In this document: piece after piece, positions 1 to 7,047 of the stretch
How the letters are laid out: every line of letters begins with the position of its first letter
Numbering within the stretch: position 1 is the first letter of the stretch
Source of the DNA: Aquirhabdus sp.
Lineage (GTDB): Bacteria; Pseudomonadota; Gammaproteobacteria; Pseudomonadales; Moraxellaceae
Direction of reading: 5' to 3'
NCBI GenBank assembly: GCA_030152425.1
Contig: JASLJP010000005.1
Coordinates: 1-8,171, forward strand
DNA: 8,171 bases
The notes under the pieces: generated by a model
What the model saw: only the letters and a program-made list of their open reading frames with translations
What the model was told of the DNA's origin: nothing
Database searches by the model: none
Translations under genes and position numbers: made by a program

Positions 1-1218
1 CATAACCCCATCGGCAAATCGTACGGGGTCGTTTTTATATCGGCTCATCAACTGCAACGCAAAGGCATGGCTACGTGGGTTACCCGTGGCTGGCAATGCC
101 AAAGCTTCTTGGTGTAGCCACGGCGGTAAATCAATGTCGATGGCCTTCGCATTGAAGCGGTATATGTTAAAGGTCGTTCGCTGAGCAATATCCTCGGAAG
201 CCAATACGGTAAATTCGCGCGTTACACCAACCTGTGGCGTCTTGCCCAGTGGAAAGCTTAGAGCAAAAAGCCACGGCTGCTGAGTCGGCTCCATGATGAT
301 TTTATATTCAGTCGCGCGTTGATCATTGAGTTGAATGGTTTGCAGCCATTGAGCCGAAACATCACTGCCCCATACGACTTGCTTTAGGCGTGAATCAGGG
401 TCGGCACGCCATGTACGGCCATCAAAGCGGCTAAATACCATGCCACGCCAATATAAATCTTTTTTAGGCGGGAGCTTACCGTTGGCAAAAGTCGCTCTAA
501 ACGCCAGCTCGGAAGATTGGCTGAGTTTGGCAAAGTCACCGGGTGACATGCTGTCGCTCATACCGGTTTTGGCTTGCCCACCCGCAAGATGTATGGTCCA
601 TAGAGGGGGAATGCGTGGAAAGAAGATAAACAAGATGACCATCAGCGGTACCGCCATACCGACGAGGAACATCAACGACTTCATCGTACTTCGCAAGCCT
701 GACGGATTACGGTCAGCATCAGTGCTATCGCTGATCAGAATCGTGGGCACAGGGCTGTTCTGAATCAATGCATCACCCAGATTTTGACTCAGCATGGCAT
801 ATAGCACTGCGAATGTTGCCGCCATCGCCCAGAGCGCTGTGGATAGATTCTGGTCAAACAAAAACATACCGGCGATGATAAACAAGTCGAGCGTGAGTAC
901 CACATAGACATCGCGCCGTATATTGATCTCAAATAACTTTCCAAGCAAACACACCAGTAGAAACGCGGTTCCCGCCTCAAGCCCTTGAATGGTCTGAAAA
1001 GTTTGGGCGATTCCTGCTAAACCAGCAACAAATACCAAGCCCTGCACTGCACGTTGGCGCTGCTTGGTCTCGCCCAGCAGCCTGCGTTTAATAACGCCGA
1101 TCTGCATCAAGATGGTGACTGCAGCCAGACCTGTAAGCCAATACGGCATATGATTGATGTGCGGCAAAATCATCATGATTTGCGTCAAGATCAATGTGTC
1201 GCGTGCAGAAATACGCAT
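1..1218 (-). CDS. tgpA: TgpA-type transglutaminase membrane protein (3' part missing at window edge)
   Basis: This is the N-terminal 406 codons of a DUF3488/transglutaminase-like protein; it runs off the left edge with no stop. The start is an ATG whose A is also the last base of the upstream DUF58 stop (TAATG), with a GGAG ribosome site 8 bases before it. Residues 10-200 hold about six or seven hydrophobic membrane segments, ending in the family motif FFPRIPPLW (199-207). A mainly periplasmic part follows, with the strongly conserved TGMSDSMSPGDFAKLSQS (218-235) and LYWRGMVFSRFDGRTW (255-270). These are hallmarks of TgpA, described in Pseudomonas aeruginosa as an inner-membrane protein with a periplasmic transglutaminase-like domain important for viability. 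The Cys-His-Asp catalytic residues are expected beyond the window, so activity cannot be judged. Family members are about 650-670 residues, so roughly 40% is missing. It is the last visible gene of the MoxR-DUF58-TgpA cluster. Confidence 0.93.
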   Translation of the reverse strand, partial: MRISARDTLILTQIMMILPHINHMPYWLTGLAAVTILMQIGVIKRRLLGETKQRQRAVQGLVFVAGLAGIAQTFQTIQGLEAGTAFLLVCLLGKLFEINIRRDVYVVLTLDLFIIAGMFLFDQNLSTALWAMAATFAVLYAMLSQNLGDALIQNSPVPTILISDSTDADRNPSGLRSTMKSLMFLVGMAVPLMVILFIFFPRIPPLWTIHLAGGQAKTGMSDSMSPGDFAKLSQSSELAFRATFANGKLPPKKDLYWRGMVFSRFDGRTWRADPDSRLKQVVWGSDVSAQWLQTIQLNDQRATEYKIIMEPTQQPWLFALSFPLGKTPQVGVTREFTVLASEDIAQRTTFNIYRFNAKAIDIDLPPWLHQEALALPATGNPRSHAFALQLMSRYKNDPVRFADGVM

Positions 1219-2162
1219 TATTGGATCTCCGCCAGCAGGCGCAAGGCCGCGGACTGATGTGCAAGCCCTGCGCCCAGTGGCAGCGATCGATCTCGAATCT
1301 TCAGCTCAAAAGCGACATGTTCCGCAGTTAAACGCTTGACCCAATAGGCAAGCTGGGACAAACGCAACTCATGTCCGCCATGCATCACGTCATAATCCAA
1401 CAACTGCTCTCGTCCACGCGCATCAGAAAACTGTTTGGTCAACACCCCTTGACCACGCGCCAGATGCTGCCAGGACACCCGAGACAACGACTCCCCCTCA
1501 ATAAAGCTGCGTAAATCCTCAAACTCCTCCTGGCCCGCGACACGCGTCACGACCTCTTCATGATCTGCTGTTGCGGTTGTTTGCCCATGCAGGATGCCTT
1601 CGATCTGTTTGGGCGACACCCATGCGACCTGACTGAAACGCACATAGGTCCAAGCGCGTAGGATGCCTAAGGGATAGACGGTAGACACAGTCAACCGAGG
1701 GGGCAGAAATTTACCACGATGAGGGGTAGCGAGCGCAAAGCTAAGCAAGGTGGGGCGACTCAAGCGATCAACCAGCTGTGCCTGCCCCTCACAACTCAAC
1801 AGCAGTTGGCGCGGCACTTTTCGGCCAGAGGGCGTAATGCGGATGCGATAATGTGTGACTTGACCAGCCTCACTGTCGGTTGCATCTACCGCCTCCAGTA
1901 AAAGTCCGGAAAAATTATGAAAGGTGTGATGTACCGTGACGATCACTATACTGCCCAGAAAAAAACACAGCCCTAGCACCAGATTGTTGGCGTAATTCAC
2001 CCCGGCAATGAAGATGGTCAGCATCATCAGGGCAAATAGACCGCCTTCTTTGGTCAAGAAAATAAAGACCTGTTTTTGGGTCAGGCGTATGTGTTGGATT
2101 GGCGGCAAGCGACGGTTTTGCCATGCTTGCGCTTTTTGCCTTATCCATCCGATAGGGGTCAT
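1218..2162 (-). CDS. DUF58 domain membrane-anchored protein
   Basis: A 314-residue protein of the DUF58 family. A basic N-terminus is followed by two hydrophobic segments at about residues 41-56 and 60-78, typical of this family's membrane anchor. A beta-rich region contains STVYPLGILRAW (160-171). The DUF58 core has GQEEFEDLRSFIEGESLSRV (210-229) followed by W231, matching the conserved EFxxLRxYxxGDSxRxIxW pattern. The ATG at 2162 was chosen because family proteins begin with a short basic stretch before the first helix. An in-frame GTG at 2198 would add 12 residues (MFFNVEICNGLF); neither start has a clear Shine-Dalgarno sequence. It lies 67 bases after the moxR-like gene and overlaps tgpA by one base, so the three are probably one operon. 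The biochemical role of DUF58 proteins is not settled. They are thought to act as partners of MoxR ATPases, and some have a von Willebrand A-like fold. Confidence 0.88.
   Translation of the reverse strand: MTPIGWIRQKAQAWQNRRLPPIQHIRLTQKQVFIFLTKEGGLFALMMLTIFIAGVNYANNLVLGLCFFLGSIVIVTVHHTFHNFSGLLLEAVDATDSEAGQVTHYRIRITPSGRKVPRQLLLSCEGQAQLVDRLSRPTLLSFALATPHRGKFLPPRLTVSTVYPLGILRAWTYVRFSQVAWVSPKQIEGILHGQTTATADHEEVVTRVAGQEEFEDLRSFIEGESLSRVSWQHLARGQGVLTKQFSDARGREQLLDYDVMHGGHELRLSQLAYWVKRLTAEHVAFELKIRDRSLPLGAGLAHQSAALRLLAEIQ
1227..1230 (-). promoter_or_regulatory. Ribosome binding site for tgpA
   Basis: GGAG on the minus strand lies inside the last codons of the DUF58 gene, 8 bases before the tgpA ATG. 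It supports the overlapping TAATG start and suggests translational coupling between the two genes. Confidence 0.6.
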
Positions 2163-2229
2163 GAACAGTCCATTGCAAATTTCAACGTTAAAAAACACTC
2201 AAACGCAGTGCGTGCAGACATGCAAGTCC

Positions 2230-3231
2230 TTAAACAACGACGGCGACTTGCTTAAGCACCTGTGCGGCAGGGGACAATCCTGCGACCGTCCCTCCGAGGC
2301 GATGGTCTGCAACCGCAACAAAGACCGCTTGGACGTCTTCGGGGACGATATAGCTGCGACCCGCTACAAAAGCATAGGCTTGTGCGGCGCGTTTAAGGGC
2401 AAGTACGCCGCGTGTTGATAGTCCCGCATGCTGGCGTGATTCACGCGACTTGGCCACCAGCCGTTGCAGATAGTCCAAAACCGGTGCCGCAGCGTGGATT
2501 TGCACGACACTTTGTTGCCACTTCACGAGGGTGACTTGATCCAGCAAGGGCTGCATCTGTGCAAGTAGCTGACGACGATCTACGCCCAGCAGCAAGTCGC
2601 GCTCTGCTTGCTGGGAAGGATAGCCTAGAGACAGACACATCAAAAACCGATCCAACTGCGACTCGGGCAAAGGATACGTGCCGGCCTGCTGCAGCGGATT
2701 TTGTGTCGCAATGACAAAGAAAGGTTGTGGAAGTGGTCGCGTCTGACCATCCTGCGAGACCTGACGCTCTTCCATGGCCTCTAATAATGCGCTTTGTGTT
2801 TTAGGACTCGTACGGTTGATTTCATCAGCCAATAGAACTTGGGTAAATACAGGACCAGCACGAAACTCAAAATTTTGCTTTTCAGGATTAAACATCGAAA
2901 AGCCCAAAATATCTGCTGGAAGCATATCGCTGGTGAACTGCACACGACGATAAGCAAGCCCTAACCCACGCGCCAAGCTCTCGGCCAAGGTCGTTTTCCC
3001 TAGACCCGGCAAGTCCTGCAGCAGCAAATGACCCTCCGCCAGCAAACATGCCAACGACAGCTTAATCTGTTCTGGTTTATCAAGAATGATATGACCCAGT
3101 GCCGCTAGTGTCGTATCGATTTTTGGTTTTGCTTGATGGACAAGCTCGGTCAGAATTTGGCTATCTGCACTGCCCAAAGCGCCTTCGGCTGAGGGTGGAT
3201 TGGCCGTATGGGCAAACGGGTTAATAGTCAC
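2230..3231 (-). CDS. MoxR-family AAA+ ATPase
   Basis: A 333-residue cytoplasmic ATPase of the MoxR family (AAA_3), thought to act as a chaperone-like partner for the DUF58 and other proteins encoded next to it. With the GTG at 3231 as residue 1, visible motifs are Walker A DLPGLGKTT (73-81), Walker B VLLADEINR (132-140), sensor 1 IATQNP (174-179), the arginine-finger region LDRF (193-196) and sensor 2 STRG (272-275). A C-terminal helical lid follows (YIVPEDVQAVF, 294-304). GTG 3231 is preferred because AAAGGAAGT lies 6 bases upstream. An in-frame ATG at 3261 would add 10 residues but has no ribosome site, and that extension would itself encode the Shine-Dalgarno. It is the first gene of the cluster with DUF58 and tgpA, behind a 193-base spacer. 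No convincing sigma-70 promoter was found in that spacer. Confidence 0.93.
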   Translation of the reverse strand: MTINPFAHTANPPSAEGALGSADSQILTELVHQAKPKIDTTLAALGHIILDKPEQIKLSLACLLAEGHLLLQDLPGLGKTTLAESLARGLGLAYRRVQFTSDMLPADILGFSMFNPEKQNFEFRAGPVFTQVLLADEINRTSPKTQSALLEAMEERQVSQDGQTRPLPQPFFVIATQNPLQQAGTYPLPESQLDRFLMCLSLGYPSQQAERDLLLGVDRRQLLAQMQPLLDQVTLVKWQQSVVQIHAAAPVLDYLQRLVAKSRESRQHAGLSTRGVLALKRAAQAYAFVAGRSYIVPEDVQAVFVAVADHRLGGTVAGLSPAAQVLKQVAVVV

Positions 3232-3237
3232 GAAAAA

Positions 3238-3246
3238 ACTTCCTTT
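3238..3246 (-). promoter_or_regulatory. Ribosome binding site deciding the GTG start of the MoxR-family gene
   Basis: AAAGGAAGT on the minus strand, 6 bases before GTG 3231. The same nine bases precede the mucD start, which argues that this is the native ribosome site and that the upstream ATG at 3261 is not used. Confidence 0.65.
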
Positions 3247-3368
3247 TATGATCGCACGCATGGGTATGTTGCTAGTCTACAACAAAGCGCTTTTTTCCCG
3301 TAGATCAATCGCATGTCTCTATACCGAGATTATGAAAATATTTAGTCGCTGCACTGTAGTTGCCCATC

Positions 3369-3402
3369 AAAAAGCACCCTATATCGTCTGACATAGGGTG
3401 CT
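3369..3402 (-). terminator. Rho-independent terminator of mucD
   Basis: Read on the minus strand, a perfect 10-bp stem AGCACCCTAT / ATAGGGTGCT with a 10-base loop is followed by TTTT and begins 23 bases after the mucD stop. The opposite strand has no T run after the stem, so it terminates only mucD transcription. It separates mucD from the MoxR cluster, implying that cluster has its own promoter. Confidence 0.8.
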
Positions 3403-3424
3403 CGTGGATCCGTACTGAGATTAA

Positions 3425-4924
3425 TTATTGCAGTCTTAACCCGACCATAATGGGCGAAGTTCCCCTGACGATGAGCACACCCACCACACCTTGCTTCGGT
3501 AGTGCCTTTTGAGCCGTAACAAAACTGGCGAGTGTCGGTGTCGGCACGCCGTTCAAACGCACAATGATATCACCGGGCTGCAATCCTGAACGGTCGGCCA
3601 ATCCATCGGGTACAACTGCACCCACCACTACGCCTTTCACCGTGCTTTGATCGGTTTTTTCTTTATCCGTCATCTCACGCATTTTTAGACCTAATGCCTC
3701 ACCACTACTAACCGCACTGGCCACCGCGCTATTGGCATTATTGGCATCCGATGCCGGTTTCAGTTTGGCGGTCACGTTCAGCGGTTTGCCGTCACGTTGT
3801 AGACCTAAAACGACCGAAGTGCCGGGACGGGTTCGATTAATCCGGTTAATCAAATCGCTGGCACGGCCGATCTGTTGATTGTCATAACTCAGGATAATAT
3901 CGCCTTCTTTAATGCCCGCCTCAGCGGCTGCAGAGTTGACCTCCACCTTGGTCACCAACGCTCCCTCGGGACGTGGCAAGCGATAGACTTCGGCCAGATT
4001 ACGATCGATATCTTGCGGATAAACGCCTAAATAACTGCGTGAAATCTTGCCGCCATTGCGCAACTGATCAGCGACACCCATAGCGACATTAATCGGGATT
4101 GAAAATGACAGTCCCATATAACCGCCTGTACCGCTGAAAATACGGGAATTGATCCCAATCACTTCTCCACGCTGGTTAAACAACGGGCCGCCGGAATTTC
4201 CTGGATTAAGCGCTGCATCCGACTGAATAAATGGCACTGCACTATCGACAGTCATCGATCGATCAGTCGCACTGACGATCCCTGCAGAGGCTGAATAGTC
4301 AAAACCAAAGGGCGAACCAATCGCCAGTACCGGCTCGCCGACGCGAAGTACATCGGAATTACCGGTTTTGAGTACCGGAAAATGATCACCTTTCACTTTA
4401 AGCACAGCGACATCGGTGCGCTCATCACTACCAATGACTTCTGCATCTAACTCACGGCGGTCATTTAGGGTGATCGTCACTTTTTTCACATCATCAACCA
4501 CATGGCGGTTCGTCAGTAAATAGCCGTCTTGACTGATAAAAAATGCGCTGCCATATGACTTTTGCTCGGAAGGAACACGAGGCTGATTGGGGATCTGAAT
4601 TTGATTGCCAAAAAACTTTTTCAACATCTCAGGCAATTGTTGCTGTAGTTGTTCTTCTTGGGTGAGTTTTTTGGACACCGTGACCCGCACGACTGCAGGT
4701 GCAACCTGAGCGACTACATCAGAGAAATCCACCGGCATTGCCGCTTGCGCCGCAGGCTGTAGCATCGCACCCAGTGCAGTGGCCAGCATGACGTTTCGCA
4801 GCATTCGATTTTTGCCTGTCTGGAGACGTGGCACCCTTTTGGTGTCTTCTAAAAGTGGGGGGGCTTTCTGACGATCTACACTGCCATCTTTTAGCGCTAA
4901 AATCCGTGTGTGTGCGACATCCAT
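3425..4924 (-). CDS. mucD: Periplasmic HtrA/DegP-type serine endoprotease, MucD-like
   Basis: A 499-residue trypsin-like protease with two PDZ domains, of the DegP/DegQ/MucD class that degrades misfolded periplasmic proteins. The catalytic triad is visible: H141 in LLTNRHVVDD, D171 in DERTDVAVLKV and S244 in NPGNSGGPLF. PDZ1 spans about 293-385 (YLGVYPQ ... GIKEGDIIL) and PDZ2 about 405-495 (GLQPGDIIVRLNG). A Sec signal peptide-like stretch starts at M41 (MLRNVMLATALGAMLQPAAQA) with probable cleavage after AQA at 61. The first 40 residues are an unusual charged extension. The ATG at 4924 is kept because AAAGGAAGT lies 7 bases upstream, whereas M41 (position 4804) has only a weak AGGC. From M41 the protein would be 459 residues, closer to the size of known MucD. 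It is divergent from nadB and followed by its own terminator. DegP or DegQ are alternative names; MucD is preferred for the nadB neighbourhood. Confidence 0.9.
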   Translation of the reverse strand: MDVAHTRILALKDGSVDRQKAPPLLEDTKRVPRLQTGKNRMLRNVMLATALGAMLQPAAQAAMPVDFSDVVAQVAPAVVRVTVSKKLTQEEQLQQQLPEMLKKFFGNQIQIPNQPRVPSEQKSYGSAFFISQDGYLLTNRHVVDDVKKVTITLNDRRELDAEVIGSDERTDVAVLKVKGDHFPVLKTGNSDVLRVGEPVLAIGSPFGFDYSASAGIVSATDRSMTVDSAVPFIQSDAALNPGNSGGPLFNQRGEVIGINSRIFSGTGGYMGLSFSIPINVAMGVADQLRNGGKISRSYLGVYPQDIDRNLAEVYRLPRPEGALVTKVEVNSAAAEAGIKEGDIILSYDNQQIGRASDLINRINRTRPGTSVVLGLQRDGKPLNVTAKLKPASDANNANSAVASAVSSGEALGLKMREMTDKEKTDQSTVKGVVVGAVVPDGLADRSGLQPGDIIVRLNGVPTPTLASFVTAQKALPKQGVVGVLIVRGTSPIMVGLRLQ

Positions 4925-4931
4925 TATTGCG

Positions 4932-4940
4932 ACTTCCTTT
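4932..4940 (-). promoter_or_regulatory. Ribosome binding site for mucD (long form)
   Basis: AAAGGAAGT on the minus strand, 7 bases before the ATG at 4924. It is the main evidence that translation starts upstream of the signal peptide rather than at the internal ATG at 4804. Confidence 0.6.
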
Positions 4941-5159
4941 GAATGATTGAACTGTTAAACCAATAACGACAGCATGCTTTTTTACCATATCTGCCAGCGG
5001 TTTTTTGTTAGCAATCGTTGCATCGTGTGATATTAAGTTCATGCACGGTCAGGAAAAATGTAAATTAACCACACGACTGCAGTTCAGCACCCGCCGACAT
5101 GATGCTATAGGTTGGCGCCGCTCCGCTAAACAATGTTCGGGACGCATGTCAGCGCGATT

Positions 5160-5180
5160 TTGCAACGTGCAGCATTGCAA
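5160..5180. repeat. TTGCAA inverted repeat, possible operator
   Basis: Two copies of the self-complementary hexamer TTGCAA (5160-5165 and 5175-5180) are separated by nine bases. The element sits 10 bases before the candidate nadB -35 box. The spacing, about 1.5 helical turns centre to centre, and the position would suit a regulator binding site, but no regulator is identified and a chance origin is possible. Confidence 0.3.
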
Positions 5181-5190
5181 CTCAACGACG

Positions 5191-5217
5191 GTGACAAAAA
5201 ATGCCGTATCTTACAAT
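5191..5217 (+). promoter_or_regulatory. Candidate sigma-70 promoter of nadB
   Basis: GTGACA (5191-5196) resembles a -35 box and TACAAT (5212-5217) matches the -10 consensus at five of six positions. The 15-base spacer is shorter than the ideal 17, so strength is uncertain. Transcription would begin near 5224, giving a leader of roughly 77 bases. Confidence 0.35.
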
Positions 5218-5300
5218 CTGCTGCGTGATTTTCCCCTTGCACCGCGTCGCCAATTCTTTGATACTCGCGCTCTTATCGAAATTTTAAGGCAAAGTCGCCC

Positions 5301-6992
5301 GTGAGTATGACCCACACTGGCGCTGGTGGAAAAAATGCTGCCAGCCCACAGACAGATTCGCAAACTACTTCCCCCCTGACTTCAGACCTCGACCATCACT
5401 TTGATGTGATTATCGTCGGAAGTGGTGCGGCAGGACTGACGCTTGCACTCTCGTTGCCGAACCATTTGCGCGTGGCAGTGATGGCCAAGGCCCCCCTGAC
5501 TGAAGCCAGCACCTACTACGCTCAAGGCGGTGTTGCAGCCGTGTTGGATGAAACAGACTCGACTGAAAATCATATCGATGACACTTTAGTCGCCGGCGCA
5601 GGCTTGTGCCATCGGGATGCGGTGGCCTTTACCGTGGAAGGTGGGCGCGCGGCGGTCGATTTCTTGCTAAAACAAGGCGTACGTTTTACGCTGGATGAAG
5701 AAGAACAACTCCATCTGACGCGCGAGGGGGGGCACTCGCACCGCCGCATTATTCATGCTGCTGATGCGACCGGCATCGCGATCTCGACGACCTTGATTCG
5801 CCAAGTCAAAAAACGCAAGAACGTGACGATTTTGACCGAGTTTGCCGCCATTGACGTCATTACCAGCGAGAAACTCGGCCTTAAGGAATCCAATCATGTG
5901 GTCGGTATCTATGCACTGGATATGGCCGCGAACAAGGTACATAGCTTTCACACCCGATTTGTCGCCTTAGCCTGTGGTGGTGCCAGTAAATCGTATCTGT
6001 ATACAAGTAACCCAGATATTGCGACGGGCGACGGTATCGCCATGGCATGGCGCGCAGGTTGTCGGGTCGCCAATATGGAGTTCAACCAATTCCATCCGAC
6101 ATGCCTCTATCATCCTGAAGCGCGCTCTTTCCTCATCACCGAAGCCATGCGGGGTGAAGGTGCTTATTTACGCTTGCCGAATGGCGAGCGCTTTATGCCC
6201 CGTTTTGATGAACGTGCCGAGCTGGCGCCGCGCGATATCGTTGCACGTGCCATCGACTATGAGATGAAGCGCCTAGGTGCGCGTCATCTCTACCTCGACA
6301 TCAGCCACCGTCCTGCCGACTTTGTCAAAGGTCACTTTCCGATGCTCTATGAGCGTCTTTTAGAGCTTGGAATCGACATCACAAAGGATCAAATTCCGGT
6401 CGTACCCGCCGCCCACTATACGTGCGGCGGAGTGATGGTCGACCTGAACAGTGAAACAGACATCCCCGGATTGTATGCCATTGGCGAGACATCCTTTACC
6501 GGTCTGCATGGTGCCAACCGTATGGCGAGCAACTCATTGCTAGAGTGCTTTGTCTTTGGTGCCAGCGCTGCACGTCATATTGCCCAATTGTTTGAGTCCA
6601 ATCAGGTTCCCGCCTCGACGGTCGATGTGCCGGAATGGGATGACTCGCGTGTACAAAACCCTGATGAAGACGTCGTGATCCTGCATAACTGGGAAGAGTT
6701 ACGTCACTTTATGTGGAACTATGTTGGCATCGTACGCACCACCAAACGCCTCGAGCGCGCACTGAACCGTATCCAGATGCTCAAACATGAGATCGAAGAA
6801 TACTACTCGAGTTACATCATGAGTAAGAACTTAATCGAACTGCGCAACTTGGCACTGGTCAGTGAAATGATCGTCCGCTGCGCTCTGCTGCGCAAAGAGT
6901 CGCGTGGGCTACACTACACGCTCGACTATCCTGAACTATCTACCGAAATCAAAGATTCAATACTGATTCCGCCGGATTTTCGGGCGGGTTAA
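5301..6992 (+). CDS. nadB: L-aspartate oxidase (NAD biosynthesis)
   Basis: A 563-residue cytoplasmic flavoprotein that oxidises L-aspartate to iminoaspartate, which NadA condenses with dihydroxyacetone phosphate to form quinolinate. The FAD Rossmann motif is VIIVGSGAAGLTL (36-48). Residues matching the Escherichia coli active site all lie at a constant offset of 21: E142 (REGGHSH), H265 (FNQFHPT), R311 (APRDIVARA), H372 (AAHYTCGG) and R407 (GANRMASNS). So the extra length over the 540-residue E. coli enzyme is almost all N-terminal, a Ser/Thr/Gln-rich leader of about 30 residues. The C-terminal helical domain is complete (MWNYVGIVRTTKRLERAL, 471-488). The start is GTG 5301, with AAGG 11 bases upstream; an ATG two codons on (5307) is an alternative with worse spacing. 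It is divergent from mucD and convergent with the metC-like gene. nadA and nadC are not in the window. It should be distinguished from SdhA/FrdA; the REGGHSHRR region and lack of a covalent-flavin His support NadB. Confidence 0.97.
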   Translation: MSMTHTGAGGKNAASPQTDSQTTSPLTSDLDHHFDVIIVGSGAAGLTLALSLPNHLRVAVMAKAPLTEASTYYAQGGVAAVLDETDSTENHIDDTLVAGAGLCHRDAVAFTVEGGRAAVDFLLKQGVRFTLDEEEQLHLTREGGHSHRRIIHAADATGIAISTTLIRQVKKRKNVTILTEFAAIDVITSEKLGLKESNHVVGIYALDMAANKVHSFHTRFVALACGGASKSYLYTSNPDIATGDGIAMAWRAGCRVANMEFNQFHPTCLYHPEARSFLITEAMRGEGAYLRLPNGERFMPRFDERAELAPRDIVARAIDYEMKRLGARHLYLDISHRPADFVKGHFPMLYERLLELGIDITKDQIPVVPAAHYTCGGVMVDLNSETDIPGLYAIGETSFTGLHGANRMASNSLLECFVFGASAARHIAQLFESNQVPASTVDVPEWDDSRVQNPDEDVVILHNWEELRHFMWNYVGIVRTTKRLERALNRIQMLKHEIEEYYSSYIMSKNLIELRNLALVSEMIVRCALLRKESRGLHYTLDYPELSTEIKDSILIPPDFRAG

Positions 6993-7013
6993 GCCACATA
7001 TAGGCCAAATACT

Positions 7014-7040
7014 AAAAAAGACCTGTCAGAGGTCTTTTTT
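7014..7040. terminator. Bidirectional terminator between nadB and metC-like gene
   Basis: AAAAAAGACCT and AGGTCTTTTTT form an 11-bp perfect stem with a 5-base loop (GTCAG). The A and T runs give a U tract in both directions. It lies 22 bases after the nadB stop and 8 bases after the stop of the convergent metC-like gene, so it can end both transcripts. Confidence 0.9.
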
Positions 7041-7047
7041 ATAATGC

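Larger units (their letters stand above)
4925..5300. other. Divergent mucD-nadB intergenic region
   Basis: 376 bases between the divergent mucD and nadB starts. It holds the mucD ribosome site on the left, and a TTGCAA inverted repeat and a candidate nadB promoter on the right. Frame 5005-5304 (plus) stays open for 99 codons from a TTG and its TGA overlaps the nadB GTG. Its translation is Cys/Arg-rich, has no recognisable domain and lacks a good ribosome site, so it is not called as a gene. No convincing sigma-70 or sigma-E promoter could be assigned to mucD by eye. Confidence 0.6.

Noticed and set aside
440..763. 107-codon plus-strand open frame inside tgpA
   Set aside because: The opposite strand encodes an uninterrupted TgpA with conserved family motifs; this is an antisense shadow.
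2008..2418. 136-codon plus-strand open frame spanning the DUF58/MoxR junction
   Set aside because: It is antisense to two confident genes and its translation is Cys-rich without recognisable features.
3284..3293. AAAGCGCTTT palindrome followed by T's in the moxR upstream spacer
   Set aside because: With no loop it cannot form a terminator hairpin, and a 10-base palindrome is expected by chance.
3300..3360. Possible moxR promoter elements (TATAGA, CATAAT on the minus strand)
   Set aside because: No -35 box at acceptable spacing could be paired with either hexamer.
4250..4270. ATCGATCGATC tandem-like stretch in mucD
   Set aside because: It is very short, lies inside a conserved coding region and keeps the frame; codon usage explains it.
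4960..5040. Sigma-E-like GAACTT on the minus strand upstream of mucD
   Set aside because: No matching -10 element (TCTGA or TCAAA-like) occurs at the required spacing.
4719..5042. 107-codon minus-strand open frame overlapping the start of mucD
   Set aside because: It overlaps the well-supported mucD reading frame, its translation has no domain, and its ATG has no ribosome site.
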